From: Streptomyces sp. 11x1
Lineage (GTDB): Bacteria; Actinomycetota; Actinomycetes; Streptomycetales; Streptomycetaceae
Length of the DNA stretch: 64,000 bases
Assembly: GCF_032598905.1 (NCBI RefSeq)
Contig: NZ_CP122458.1
Coordinates: forward strand, 5,419,001-5,483,000
Direction of reading: 5' to 3'
Both the position numbers and the translations under genes were made by a program. A model generated the notes under the pieces. The model ran no database searches and was not told where the DNA came from. It was given only the letters and a program-made list of their open reading frames with translations. Positions 34,513 through 42,960 of this stretch are shown here, in pieces (within the stretch, counting starts at the first letter, position 1; each line of letters starts with the position of its first letter).

Positions 34513-36278
34513 GCGGGCGTCGACGGACGCGTACGCAGAGACAGCCGCGGCCGTGGCTGAGGCGAGGACAGCCGCGCACGCTGCGTACGCGGCTCGTCGT
34601 CTCCGCGGTGGCGTTGATCGCGGTGGTGGCCTCCGTCATCGGAACCGTGACGACGTTCGCGCTGAGTGAGCATCTGTACCAGCAGCTGGCGTCCGAGGTG
34701 AAGGACATCGCCAAGCGCACCGACGGGCCCAAGGGGCCCGGGGGCGTGAGGATCGTCACGCCGGGCGACTTCGACACCAGCACGTTGACGACGGACGAGA
34801 AGCTCCAGTTCGTCACGAGGGGCGGTTCGCCGGAGTACACGATCGGCGCCGTCGTGCAGAACGGGACCATCGTCAAGGGTGTCGTCGGCGAGCTGGCGAA
34901 CTCCAGCACCACCGGCCTGCCGGACATGAAGGCCGTCACGCTGAGCGACGCGGACCTCGCCGCGCTCGCCACGGTCGCCACGGACGGCGACACGCACAAG
35001 GTCAGTCTGCCCGACCAGGGCAATTACCTGGTCACGTACGAGACCAACCAAGACGGTGACGCGTTCTACGTGGGCCTGCCCACCAAGTCCGTCACCAATA
35101 CCCTCAGCACCCTCATCGCCGTTGAACTCAGCGTCACCGGCGCCGGGCTCGTCGCCGCCGGTATCGCCGGGTCCGTGCTCGTCGGGGTCGCGCTGCGGCC
35201 CTTGCGGAAGGTGGCGGCCACCGCGACCCGGGTCTCCGAGCTGCCGTTGCACACCGGTGAGGTGACCCTCAACGAGCGGGTGTCGGCATCCGAGACCGAT
35301 CCGCACACCGAGGTCGGCCAGGTCGGCGCCGCGCTCAACCGCATGCTCGACCACATCCACGGCGCCCTGCACTCACGGCAGGAGAGCGAGACGCGCGTAC
35401 GGCAGTTCGTGGCCGACGCCAGTCACGAGCTGCGGACGCCGCTCGCGTCGATCCGCGGATACGCCGAGCTGACCCGGCGCGGCCGGGAGGAGATCGGGCC
35501 CGACACCCGGCACGCGCTCGGGCGGATCGAGTCCGAGTCCGGGCGGATGACCATGCTCGTCGAGGACCTGCTGCTGCTCGCGCGGCTCGACGCGGGACGC
35601 CCGTTGCAGTTCGAGCAGACCGACCTCATCCCCCTCGTCGTGGACACCGTCAGCGACGCGCGCGTCGCCGGGCGGAGCCACAGCTGGCGGCTCGACCTGC
35701 CGGACGTGCCCGCCCTCGTGTCGGCGGACGCGGCGCGGCTCCAGCAGGTGCTCGTCAACCTGCTCGCCAACGCCCGGACGCATACGCCACCCGGCACCAC
35801 CGTCACCGCACGCGTGCAGCGGCGCGGGCCGTGGATGTGCGTCGACGTCGAGGACGACGGACAGGGCATCCCGGAGGAGTTGCTGCCGCACGTGTTCGAG
35901 CGGTTCGCGCGCGGGGACTCGTCGCGGTCCAGGGCCTCCGGCTCGACCGGACTCGGGCTCGCCATCGTGCAGGCCGTCGCCGACGCGCACGGCGGCGCCG
36001 TGACCGTCGACAGCGGGCCCGGCAGGACCGTGTTCACCGTGCATCTGCCGGCCCTCGGCCGGGACGTACCGCTGCTCGACGATGCCGCGAACTGGGAGCT
36101 CGACGAGGTCCAGTACGACGGTGAGCACCACAGTGAGCACCACGGTCAGCACGACGGTCGGGACGACGGCGTGTTCGACGACGCCTTCGACCGCGCCTTC
36201 GACCGTGCCTTCGACGGCAACGGGCTGGTGACCGGCGCGACACCTGACGATCGGACTCACAGGCGCACCACAGTGTGA
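34509..36278 (+). CDS. sensor histidine kinase (MprB/TcrY type)
   Basis: The 589-residue protein has two membrane helices (about 28-52 and 200-225) around an extracytoplasmic sensor domain, then a HAMP domain and a HisKA with phospho-acceptor His in FVADASHELRTPLASIRGYA (His 306). The HATPase domain contains N (LVNLLANARTHT), G1 (VEDDGQGIPEE), F (FERFARGD) and G2 (GSTGLGLAIVQAV) boxes. An unusual C-terminal tail of about 60 residues is rich in His, Asp and Glu, with imperfect repeats (EHHSEHHGQHDGRDD, DDAFDRAFDRAFDG). It partners the response regulator upstream. Confidence 0.93.
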   Translation: MSGRRRTRTQRQPRPWLRRGQPRTLRTRLVVSAVALIAVVASVIGTVTTFALSEHLYQQLASEVKDIAKRTDGPKGPGGVRIVTPGDFDTSTLTTDEKLQFVTRGGSPEYTIGAVVQNGTIVKGVVGELANSSTTGLPDMKAVTLSDADLAALATVATDGDTHKVSLPDQGNYLVTYETNQDGDAFYVGLPTKSVTNTLSTLIAVELSVTGAGLVAAGIAGSVLVGVALRPLRKVAATATRVSELPLHTGEVTLNERVSASETDPHTEVGQVGAALNRMLDHIHGALHSRQESETRVRQFVADASHELRTPLASIRGYAELTRRGREEIGPDTRHALGRIESESGRMTMLVEDLLLLARLDAGRPLQFEQTDLIPLVVDTVSDARVAGRSHSWRLDLPDVPALVSADAARLQQVLVNLLANARTHTPPGTTVTARVQRRGPWMCVDVEDDGQGIPEELLPHVFERFARGDSSRSRASGSTGLGLAIVQAVADAHGGAVTVDSGPGRTVFTVHLPALGRDVPLLDDAANWELDEVQYDGEHHSEHHGQHDGRDDGVFDDAFDRAFDRAFDGNGLVTGATPDDRTHRRTTV

Positions 36279-36318
36279 GCACACGGACATAACAGAGCGG
36301 CTCGCGAATGTGGTTGGC

Positions 36319-37785
36319 ATGCAAACCGACTCTTCTCCCGGCACCCTGCCGGCGCGGGAGCACCTCCCGGCCGGAAACGCCGGTACGCCTGTCCTGGACG
36401 TAGTGATCCCCGTCTACAACGAGGAGAAGGACCTCCAGCCGTGTGTCCTCAGACTGCACGAGCACCTCGCGCGCACGTTCCCTTACACGTTCCGCATCAC
36501 GATCGCGGACAACGCGTCGACGGACACCACCCCGCGGGTGGCGGCACGGCTGGCGGCGGAGCTCCCCGAGGTGACGTCCTTCCGCCTGGAGCAGAAGGGA
36601 CGCGGGCGGGCGCTTCGGACGGTGTGGTCGGGGTCCGACGCGCCGGTCCTCGCCTATATGGACGTGGACCTGTCGACGGACCTCAACGCCCTGCTCCCGC
36701 TCGTCGCCCCGTTGATCTCCGGCCACTCGGACCTCGCGATCGGCTCCCGGCTCGCCCGCTCCTCGCGGGTGGTGCGCGGCACCAAGCGGGAGTTCATCAG
36801 CCGCGCGTACAACCTGATCCTGCGCGGCTCGCTGCAGGCCCGGTTCTCCGACGCGCAGTGCGGGTTCAAGGCGATACGCCGGGACGTCGCCCAGGCGTTG
36901 CTGCCCCTGGTCGAGGACACCGGGTGGTTCTTCGACACCGAGATGCTGGTGCTCGCGGAGCGGGCCGGGCTCAGGATCCATGAGGTCCCGGTGGACTGGG
37001 TCGACGACCCGAACTCGACCGTCCACATCGTGAAGACGGCCACCGACGACCTCAAGGGTGTCTGGCGGGTGGGCAAGGCGCTGGCCACCGGATCCCTCGC
37101 GCTCGACCGGCTCGCACGCCCGTTCGGGGACGATCCCCGGGACCGCGAGATCCAGGACGTGCCGCGCGGCCTCGCCCGCCAACTCCTAGGCTTCTGTGTG
37201 GTGGGCGGCCTCTCCACCCTGTTCTACCTGCTCCTCTACAGCGGCTTCCGGGCCTTCTCCGGCGCGCAGATCGCCAACGCGCTCGCCCTGCTGCTCTCGG
37301 CGATCGCCAACACCGCTGCCAACCGACGGCTCACCTTCGGCGTCCGGGGCCGCGGCGGTGTCATCAAGCACCAGGCGCAGGGGCTGGTGGTGTTCGGCAT
37401 CGGACTGGCCCTCACCAGCGGCTCGCTCGCCGCGCTGCACGCGGCGACCTCCGACCCCGCGCACTCCACGGAACTGGCGGTCCTCGTCGCGGCCAACCTC
37501 GCGGCGACGGTGCTGCGGTTCCTGCTCTTCCGGGCGTGGGTGTTCCCGGACCGGCGTGACGGTTCGTTCGTCGACAGCTCGTCCGTCGACGGCTCCCGTG
37601 CCGACGGCTCCCTTGCCACGGGCTCGACCGTCGTCGCCCCGCACCGCCCGGCTCCGCACCAGCCGGTTTCGCACCAGCCGGTTTCGCACCAGCCGGTTTC
37701 GCACCACCCGGCTCCGCCGGTCCACGTGACCGCGGCGACGGTGACGGTACGCCCGTACGATCAGGATTCGAGGAACGCACGATGA
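36319..37785 (+). CDS. family 2 glycosyltransferase fused to GtrA membrane domain
   Basis: From the ATG at 36319 (a GTG 9 bp earlier is possible) the product is 488 residues. The N-terminal GT2 domain has VIPVYNEEKDLQPC, IADNASTD and the DxD motif MDVDLSTD (about residue 116). It ends at a dolichyl-phosphate-mannose-synthase-like VPVDWVDDPNSTVHI. A GtrA domain with four membrane helices (about 285-415, QLLGFCVVGGLSTLFYLL) follows, as in polyprenyl-phosphate glycosyl donors. The tail holds tandem PVSHQ repeats (37657-37710). It overlaps the GT39 gene by 4 bp, so it probably makes the lipid-linked sugar used by that enzyme. Confidence 0.88.
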   Translation: MQTDSSPGTLPAREHLPAGNAGTPVLDVVIPVYNEEKDLQPCVLRLHEHLARTFPYTFRITIADNASTDTTPRVAARLAAELPEVTSFRLEQKGRGRALRTVWSGSDAPVLAYMDVDLSTDLNALLPLVAPLISGHSDLAIGSRLARSSRVVRGTKREFISRAYNLILRGSLQARFSDAQCGFKAIRRDVAQALLPLVEDTGWFFDTEMLVLAERAGLRIHEVPVDWVDDPNSTVHIVKTATDDLKGVWRVGKALATGSLALDRLARPFGDDPRDREIQDVPRGLARQLLGFCVVGGLSTLFYLLLYSGFRAFSGAQIANALALLLSAIANTAANRRLTFGVRGRGGVIKHQAQGLVVFGIGLALTSGSLAALHAATSDPAHSTELAVLVAANLAATVLRFLLFRAWVFPDRRDGSFVDSSSVDGSRADGSLATGSTVVAPHRPAPHQPVSHQPVSHQPVSHHPAPPVHVTAATVTVRPYDQDSRNAR

Positions 37786-40028
37786 CCACGCGCTTCGAGA
37801 CGACGAGCCGGCCGGGCGGTCCCGCCCCCGGTCCTGCCCCCGCCCCCGCCCCCGGTCCCGGTCCCGACTGGGGACCGCCGCCCTCCGCGGCCGCCGTACA
37901 GGAACCGATCGTTCCGGAGGCGCCCGCCGAGCCCCCTGCCCCGAGCGCGGGCGAGCCCGGGCAGCCCCTCGCCAAGCGCCTGTGGAGAGGCAGGCCCGAG
38001 GACCACCGCTGGATCCGCCCCGGCTTCCTCCTCGCCCTCCTGCTCATCGGCGGGCTCTACACCTGGAACCTCACGGCCTCCGGATACGCCAACTCCTTCT
38101 ACTCGGCGGCCGTACAGGCGGGCAGCCAGTCCTGGAAGGCCTTCTTCTTCGGCTCGCTGGACTCCGCCAACGCGATCACCGTCGACAAGCCCCCGGCCTC
38201 CCTCTGGCCGATGGCGCTGTCGGTACGGCTCTTCGGCCTCAACTCCTTCGCGATCCTGTTCCCGCAGGTCCTGATGGCCGTCGCCACCGCCGGGGTGCTG
38301 TGGGCGGCCGTGCGCCGGCGCTTCAACGCCACGGCCGGCTTCGTCACCATGGCGGTGTTCGCGCTCACGCCGGTCGCCGCGCTGATGTTCCGCTTCAACA
38401 ACCCGGACGCGGCGCTCGCGCTGCTGATGGCCGCGGCGGTCTACTGCACGCTGCGCGCGATGGAGAAGGCGCAGACGAAGTGGCTGGTCTGGGCGGGTGT
38501 CGCCATCGGCCTCGCCTTCCTGGTCAAGACGCTGCAGGCGTTCCTGATCCTGCCGGTCCTCGCGCTCGTGTACGTCGTCTTCGCACCGGCCTCGGTGAAG
38601 AAGCGGGTCAGCCAGGTGCTGCTCGCCGGGCTCGCGATGGTCGTGGCCGGCGGCTGGTGGGTCGCCATCGTCGAGCTGTGGCCCGCGTCCTCCCGCCCGT
38701 ACATCGGCGGCTCGCAGAACAACTCCTTCCTCGAACTGACCTTCGGCTACAACGGTCTCGGCCGTCTCAACGGCGAGGAGACCGGCAGCGTCGGCGGTGG
38801 CGGTGGCGGCGGTGGCGGCAACTGGGGCGAGACCGGCTGGGACCGGATGTTCAGCTCCTCCGTCGGCGGTCAGATCTCCTGGCTGATCCCGGCCGCGCTG
38901 ATCCTCCTCGGCGCCGCGATCTGGGCCACGCGGAAGCTGAAGCGCACGGACACCACCCGTGCGGTCTTCCTCCTCTGGGGCGGCTCGCTGCTGATCACCA
39001 TGGTGGTCTTCAGCTTCATGCAGGGCATCTTCCACGAGTACTACACGGTGGCCCTCGCCCCCTACATCGCTCCGCTGATCGGCATGGGCGCGGCGCTGCT
39101 CTGGGACCAGCGGGACAAGTTCTGGGCGTCGATCACGCTGGCCGCCGCCCTGACGGCCACGGCCGTCTGGGGTTACGTCCTCCTCAACCGCTCCTCCGAC
39201 TATCTGCCCTGGCTGAAGTGGGTCGTGCTAGTCGGCGGTCTGGTCGCCGCGCTCGGGCTGGTCTTCGTGGCCAAGCTGGGGCGGCGGCTGGCCCTGGCGG
39301 TCGTCGGACTGAGCCTCGTCACGGCGGTGGCGGGCCCGGCGGCGTACACCCTCACCACCCTCAACGAGGGGCACACCGGTTCGATCGTGACGGCCGGCCC
39401 GTCGACCCGCGGCGGCATGGGCGGTGGCCCCGGCGGCGGTGGCGGTATGGGCGGTGGTCCCGGTGGTGGCGGTGGCGGAATGCCGGGTCAGAACAACCAA
39501 CAGGGCAACGGTCGGATGGGCCAGCCCCCGGCCGGCGGCTTCGGCGGCGGTCAGAACAACCCGCAGGGCCGGGGTCAGCAGAACCAGCAGAGTCAGGGCA
39601 ACGGCCAGGTGCAGAACGGTGACGGCGGTCGTACGGCCGGCGGTGGTGGCGGCATGGGCGGCCTGATCAACGGCAGCTCCGTCAGCGACGAGGCCAAGGA
39701 ACTGCTGGAGAAGAACGCGGGGGACTACACCTGGGCGGCCGCCGCCATCGGCGCCCAGAACGCGGCGAGCTACCAGCTCTCCACCGGCGACCCCGTCATG
39801 GCGATCGGCGGCTTCAACGGCACCGACCCGTCCCCGACCCTCGCGGAGTTCAAGAAGTACGTGGAGGACGGCAAGATCCACTACTTCATCGCCGGTGGCT
39901 CGGGCGGCCGCATGGGCGGCGGCGGCAGCGACGGCACCTCCTCGCAGATCAGCTCCTGGGTCCAGGAGAACTTCGAGTCGGTGACGGTCGACGGCACGAC
40001 GTTCTACGACCTGACGCAGGCGAAGTAG
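37782..40028 (+). CDS. GT39/ArnT-like membrane glycosyltransferase
   Basis: The 748-residue protein has a Pro/Ala-rich disordered N-terminus (about 70 residues). The membrane part follows, with the conserved first-loop motif SANAITVDKPPASLW and NSFYSAAV, 10-12 helices, and a Gly-rich insertion (about 338-348). A second long Gly/Met/Gln-rich segment (about 545-630) precedes a C-terminal extracytoplasmic domain (LEKNAGDYTWAAAAIGAQNA, then VQENFESVTVDGTTFYDL). Family members transfer a sugar from a polyprenyl phosphate to protein or a cell-wall acceptor. Coupling to the GT2-GtrA gene supports that role. The two-component system upstream may control both. Confidence 0.88.
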   Translation: MTTRFETTSRPGGPAPGPAPAPAPGPGPDWGPPPSAAAVQEPIVPEAPAEPPAPSAGEPGQPLAKRLWRGRPEDHRWIRPGFLLALLLIGGLYTWNLTASGYANSFYSAAVQAGSQSWKAFFFGSLDSANAITVDKPPASLWPMALSVRLFGLNSFAILFPQVLMAVATAGVLWAAVRRRFNATAGFVTMAVFALTPVAALMFRFNNPDAALALLMAAAVYCTLRAMEKAQTKWLVWAGVAIGLAFLVKTLQAFLILPVLALVYVVFAPASVKKRVSQVLLAGLAMVVAGGWWVAIVELWPASSRPYIGGSQNNSFLELTFGYNGLGRLNGEETGSVGGGGGGGGGNWGETGWDRMFSSSVGGQISWLIPAALILLGAAIWATRKLKRTDTTRAVFLLWGGSLLITMVVFSFMQGIFHEYYTVALAPYIAPLIGMGAALLWDQRDKFWASITLAAALTATAVWGYVLLNRSSDYLPWLKWVVLVGGLVAALGLVFVAKLGRRLALAVVGLSLVTAVAGPAAYTLTTLNEGHTGSIVTAGPSTRGGMGGGPGGGGGMGGGPGGGGGGMPGQNNQQGNGRMGQPPAGGFGGGQNNPQGRGQQNQQSQGNGQVQNGDGGRTAGGGGGMGGLINGSSVSDEAKELLEKNAGDYTWAAAAIGAQNAASYQLSTGDPVMAIGGFNGTDPSPTLAEFKKYVEDGKIHYFIAGGSGGRMGGGGSDGTSSQISSWVQENFESVTVDGTTFYDLTQAK

Positions 40029-40047
40029 ACCAAGGCCGCGACGGAGC

Positions 40048-40094
40048 GGGGCGGTGGCCCGGGGTACGGACGAACCCCCGGGCCGCCGCCCCTT
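40048..40094 (+). terminator. terminator after the GT39 gene
   Basis: GGGCGGTGGCCCGGGG pairs with CCCCGGGCCGCCGCCC across a short loop, followed by CTTT. It lies 20 bp beyond the stop and closes the TCS/glycosyltransferase transcription unit. Confidence 0.75.
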
Positions 40095-40159
40095 TCGTAG
40101 TCCGGGAGGGCCGGGAGGGCCGGGAAGGCGGGAGGGCGGGAGGGCCGGGAAACGCGTTG

Positions 40160-40189
40160 TACGCCGTATAGGAACTGTTCTACGGTGTA
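40160..40189. promoter_or_regulatory. inverted-repeat operator upstream of the small membrane protein and TetR gene
   Basis: TACGCCGTA (40160-40168) and TACGGTGTA (40181-40189) form a near-perfect inverted repeat (8 of 9 positions) centred just before the ATG at 40194. An inner GAACTGTTC is itself palindromic. The size and position fit autoregulation by the TetR protein encoded 330 bp downstream. Confidence 0.65.
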
Positions 40190-40193
40190 TAAC

Positions 40194-40358
40194 ATGTCGA
40201 CCCCCACCGTCCCCGCCGCCCCCTCCACCCAGGGGCACCCGCAGCGCTGGCTCATCCTCGGTGTCGGGGCGGTGGCTGTGCTGCTCGGGGGGTTGGTGGC
40301 GGCGGGGCTGCTGCGCAGGGCGGAGAAGGGGGAGCGGCGGTTGGTGGGCGCCTCATAG
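40194..40358 (+). CDS. 54-residue single-helix membrane protein
   Basis: The ATG lies directly after the operator. The product begins MSTPTVPAAPSTQGHPQRW, continues with one membrane helix (LILGVGAVAVLLGGLVAAGL) and ends in a basic tail (RRAEKGERRLVGAS). There is almost no leader, so it may be translated from a leaderless or very short-leader transcript. Its position between the operator and the TetR gene suggests that it is the direct target of the repressor. Function unknown. Confidence 0.6.
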   Translation: MSTPTVPAAPSTQGHPQRWLILGVGAVAVLLGGLVAAGLLRRAEKGERRLVGAS

Positions 40359-40405
40359 GGTGGGGGGTCTGTTGTCGGGCGGCTGTGGGTCGTTCGTGGT
40401 TGCTT

Positions 40406-40425
40406 GCGCAGTTCCCCGCGCCCCT
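40406..40425 (+). repeat. dispersed 20-bp GC-rich repeat, copy 1
   Basis: GCGCAGTTCCCCGCGCCCCT occurs here, followed by GGAAGGGCGCG, giving hairpin potential. Further copies are at 41929-41948, 46548-46566, 46652-46671 (inverted) and 48196-48215 (inverted), all between genes. Confidence 0.85.
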
Positions 40426-40522
40426 GGAAGGGCGCGCTGCGCGCGGCCCTTCCAGCCGGTGGTCGCCGCCTAGCATCGTCACCGGCGGAGAAACAGAGGA
40501 AGCCGTTCTCGGAAGGTGCGTC

Positions 40523-41284
40523 ATGGTGAAGGGAGCCGGTCGGTCCGGAGGTTCCGCGCGGGCCAGTGTGTGGCTGGACGAGAAGGCGCGGGGCGGGCGG
40601 GGCGGACAGCCCTCGGGGCTGGACCGGGAGCGGATCACCGTGACGGCCGTACGGCTGCTGGACGCCGAGGGGCTCGCCAAGTTCTCGATGCGGCGGCTGG
40701 CGGCCGAGCTGCACGTGACGGCGATGTCGGTCTACTGGTACGTGGACACCAAGGACGACCTGCTGGAACTGGCCCTCGACCAGGTCTTCGACGAGATGCG
40801 GCTGCCCCCGCCCGACTCCGACGAGGACTGGCGGGACCAACTGCGCACGCTGGCCGGGGAGTACCGGGCGGTCCTGGTCCGCCACCCCTGGGTGTCGCCT
40901 CTCGCGGGCACCTTCCTCAACATCGGCCCGCGCGCGCTGGACTTCTCGCTCGCCGTGCAGCGCGTGATCCGCCGCACCGGGCTGCCGGCGCGCGGCCAGG
41001 CCGGTGCCATCGCGGCGGTCTTCCAGTTCGTGTACGGCTTCGGCACCATCGAGGGCCACTTCGCGCAACGCTCCGCCACGGCCGGGATGACCCAGGAGGA
41101 GTACTTCCGCAACGCCATGAGCGCGGTGTCCGACTCCCTCGCACCCCATGAGGTCATCCAGCACTCCGCCGACCTCATGGAGGCCCGCGGCGGCGAGACC
41201 GTCGAGGAGATGCGTGAACGCGACTTCGTCTACGCCCTGGACACCCTCGTCGCCGGCATCGAGGTGATGGCGACGAGGGGTTGA
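40523..41284 (+). CDS. TetR/AcrR-family repressor (TetR_C_1 type)
   Basis: The 253-residue protein from an ATG preceded by GGAAGG has the N-terminal DNA-binding helix-turn-helix at about residues 35-80 (ITVTAVRLLDAEGLAKFSMR, AELHVTAMSVYWYVDTKDDL). The ligand domain of the TetR/TetR_C_1 class follows (HPWVSPLAGTFLNIGPRALD). It probably binds the inverted repeat at 40160-40189. The 3' end lies in a short direct duplication (GATGGCGACGAGGGGTTGAG twice at about 41267 and 41299), which suggests a recent local duplication after the stop. Confidence 0.88.
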   Translation: MVKGAGRSGGSARASVWLDEKARGGRGGQPSGLDRERITVTAVRLLDAEGLAKFSMRRLAAELHVTAMSVYWYVDTKDDLLELALDQVFDEMRLPPPDSDEDWRDQLRTLAGEYRAVLVRHPWVSPLAGTFLNIGPRALDFSLAVQRVIRRTGLPARGQAGAIAAVFQFVYGFGTIEGHFAQRSATAGMTQEEYFRNAMSAVSDSLAPHEVIQHSADLMEARGGETVEEMRERDFVYALDTLVAGIEVMATRG

Positions 41285-41383
41285 GGAGCGCTCGACGGGG
41301 ATGGCGACGAGGGGTTGAGGGGCGCGCAACGAGGGCGGCCACGAAAGGTCGAGGCGCCCTCGTCGCGGACGGCGAAGAGGGTT

Positions 41384-41848
41384 CTACTGCGCCAGCCGTG
41401 CCGGGAAGCCGCCGGTGGCCACCGGTCCCCACCTCACCGGGGTGATCCGGATGATCGACTTGCCCTGCTTGATCATCGCCTCGCGGTACTCGTCCCAGTC
41501 CGGGTGCTCGCCCGAGATGTTGCGGAAGTACTCCACCAGGGGTTCGACCGAGTCCGGCGAGTCGATGACCTCGGCCGTGCCGTCGATCTGCACCCAGGGG
41601 CCGTCCCAGTCGTCGCTCAGCACGACGACGCTCACGCGCTCGTCCCGCTTGGCGTTCCGGGTCTTGGCCCGCTCGGGGTACGTGGAGACCACGATCCGGC
41701 CCGAGTCGTCGACACCGCAGGTCAGCGGGGAGGCCTGAGGGCCTCCGTCGGACCGCCGGGTGAGCAGGAGCGCCCGGTGCCGGGGGCGTACGAAGTCGAG
41801 CAGTTCTTCGAGGGAGACCGAGGTGTTGGTCGCGATGTTCCGTGCCAT
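41384..41848 (-). CDS. PPOX-class F420-dependent oxidoreductase
   Basis: The 154-residue protein with a split-barrel flavin/F420-binding fold reads VRPRHRALLLTRRSDGGPQA, GRIVVSTYPERAKTRNAKRD, VSVVVLSDDWDGPWVQIDGT and FRNISGEHPDWDEYREAMIK. The length and motifs match the F420-binding pyridoxamine-oxidase-like family common in Streptomyces and mycobacteria. It acts in the cytoplasm on an unknown substrate. No operon partner is evident: the TetR gene is convergent and a dispersed repeat lies upstream. Confidence 0.88.
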   Translation of the reverse strand: MARNIATNTSVSLEELLDFVRPRHRALLLTRRSDGGPQASPLTCGVDDSGRIVVSTYPERAKTRNAKRDERVSVVVLSDDWDGPWVQIDGTAEVIDSPDSVEPLVEYFRNISGEHPDWDEYREAMIKQGKSIIRITPVRWGPVATGGFPARLAQ

Positions 41849-41928
41849 GCGCTCAGCGTAGGGCCGGGGGCGCCTGATAGCTCGGGGGGTACTGCGGTTC
41901 GGCGGCTGCGGGTGAGTCGGGGCTGTTC

Positions 41929-41948
41929 GCGCAGTTCCCCGCGCCCCT
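41929..41948 (+). repeat. dispersed 20-bp GC-rich repeat, copy 2
   Basis: It is the same 20-mer as copy 1, followed by GCAGGGGCGCGC, so it can form a hairpin. It sits just after the YceI stop, where it could act as a terminator for the minus-strand gene. Confidence 0.85.
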
Positions 41949-41959
41949 GCAGGGGCGCG

Positions 41960-42829
41960 CTACGTGCCGCCCTGCACACCCTGCACACCCTGCACGTCCA
42001 GTTCGACCCTCAGTGTCGTGCCGATCGCCGCGATCCCCGCCTGCACCACCTGGTTGTAGTTCATGGCGAAGTCCTCACGGCGGAGTTCGGCGGTGGCCCG
42101 GAACGCGGCGCGGGTGCCGCCCCACGGGTCCGCCCCGGTGCCCAGGTACGCCAGGTCCAGGTCGACCGGCCGTACGACCCCGCGCATGCCCAGCTCGCCG
42201 TGGACGGTCCACCGGTCCGGGCCGACGGGCGTGAGGCCGGTCGAGACATAGGTGATCTCGGGGTGTCGTTCGACGTCGAGGAAGTCCGGGGAGCGCAGGT
42301 GCTGGTCCCTGGTCGCGTTCCCCGTGTCGATCGAGGCGGCCCGGATCACCGCCTCCACCCGGGACTTGGTTCCCTCGTCGGGGGTCGGGGCGATCTCGAC
42401 GGAGGCCGAGAAGTCGGTGAAGCGGCCGTGCACGCTGGAGATCCCGAGATACTGTGCCACGGCGGCGACGGAGGAGTGGGCGGGGTCGACGGTCCAGGGC
42501 CCGGGCGGCGGCAGTTCCGTACCGCCCAGCCGGGTCAGCGTGACCGTGCCGACCTCCGCCCCTCCGGTCGCGGTCACCAGGACGCTGGAGGCCATCGGCG
42601 TGTAGCCGACCGCCGTCACGATCACCGTGTACGCGCCCGGCGCGAGCGGCGCGGGGTCGTGCACGACCCCTTCGGCGTCCGCCTCGGCCCGCAGCACCTG
42701 CGTACCGGTCATGTCCGTCACGGTGACGACCGCGTGCGACACGGCCCAGCCGTCCCGCGTACGAATCCTCGCGGTCAGCCCGGCCCGCCCGGCCCGCCCG
42801 ATGGGCCCTGCCTGTCCTGTCGGTCCCAT
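41960..42829 (-). CDS. YceI-like protein with N-terminal carboxypeptidase-regulatory-like domain
   Basis: The start ATG at 42829 follows GAGGAG. The 289-residue protein has an N-terminal beta-sandwich of the carboxypeptidase-regulatory type (about 15-95: LTARIRTRDGWAVSHAVVTV, GAYTVIVTAVGYTPMASSVL) and a YceI lipocalin-like domain (about 108-285: GPWTVDPAHSSVAAVAQYL, SVHGRFTDFSASVEI, SPDFLDVERHPEITYVSTGL). No signal peptide is seen, so it is cytoplasmic. YceI proteins bind isoprenoid-like lipids. The shared beta-sandwich with the upstream exporter suggests a functional link. Confidence 0.88.
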   Translation of the reverse strand: MGPTGQAGPIGRAGRAGLTARIRTRDGWAVSHAVVTVTDMTGTQVLRAEADAEGVVHDPAPLAPGAYTVIVTAVGYTPMASSVLVTATGGAEVGTVTLTRLGGTELPPPGPWTVDPAHSSVAAVAQYLGISSVHGRFTDFSASVEIAPTPDEGTKSRVEAVIRAASIDTGNATRDQHLRSPDFLDVERHPEITYVSTGLTPVGPDRWTVHGELGMRGVVRPVDLDLAYLGTGADPWGGTRAAFRATAELRREDFAMNYNQVVQAGIAAIGTTLRVELDVQGVQGVQGGT

Positions 42830-42960
42830 GTTCGTCAACTCCTCAGCATGCGACCGGCCGGTGGAGCGGGGGGAGGCTCCACCGGCCGGTGGTTCAACTG
42901 TCAACTGTCATCTGCCCGAGAGCCCGAAGGCCCGAGAACTCGGAGGCCCGAAGGTCCGAA

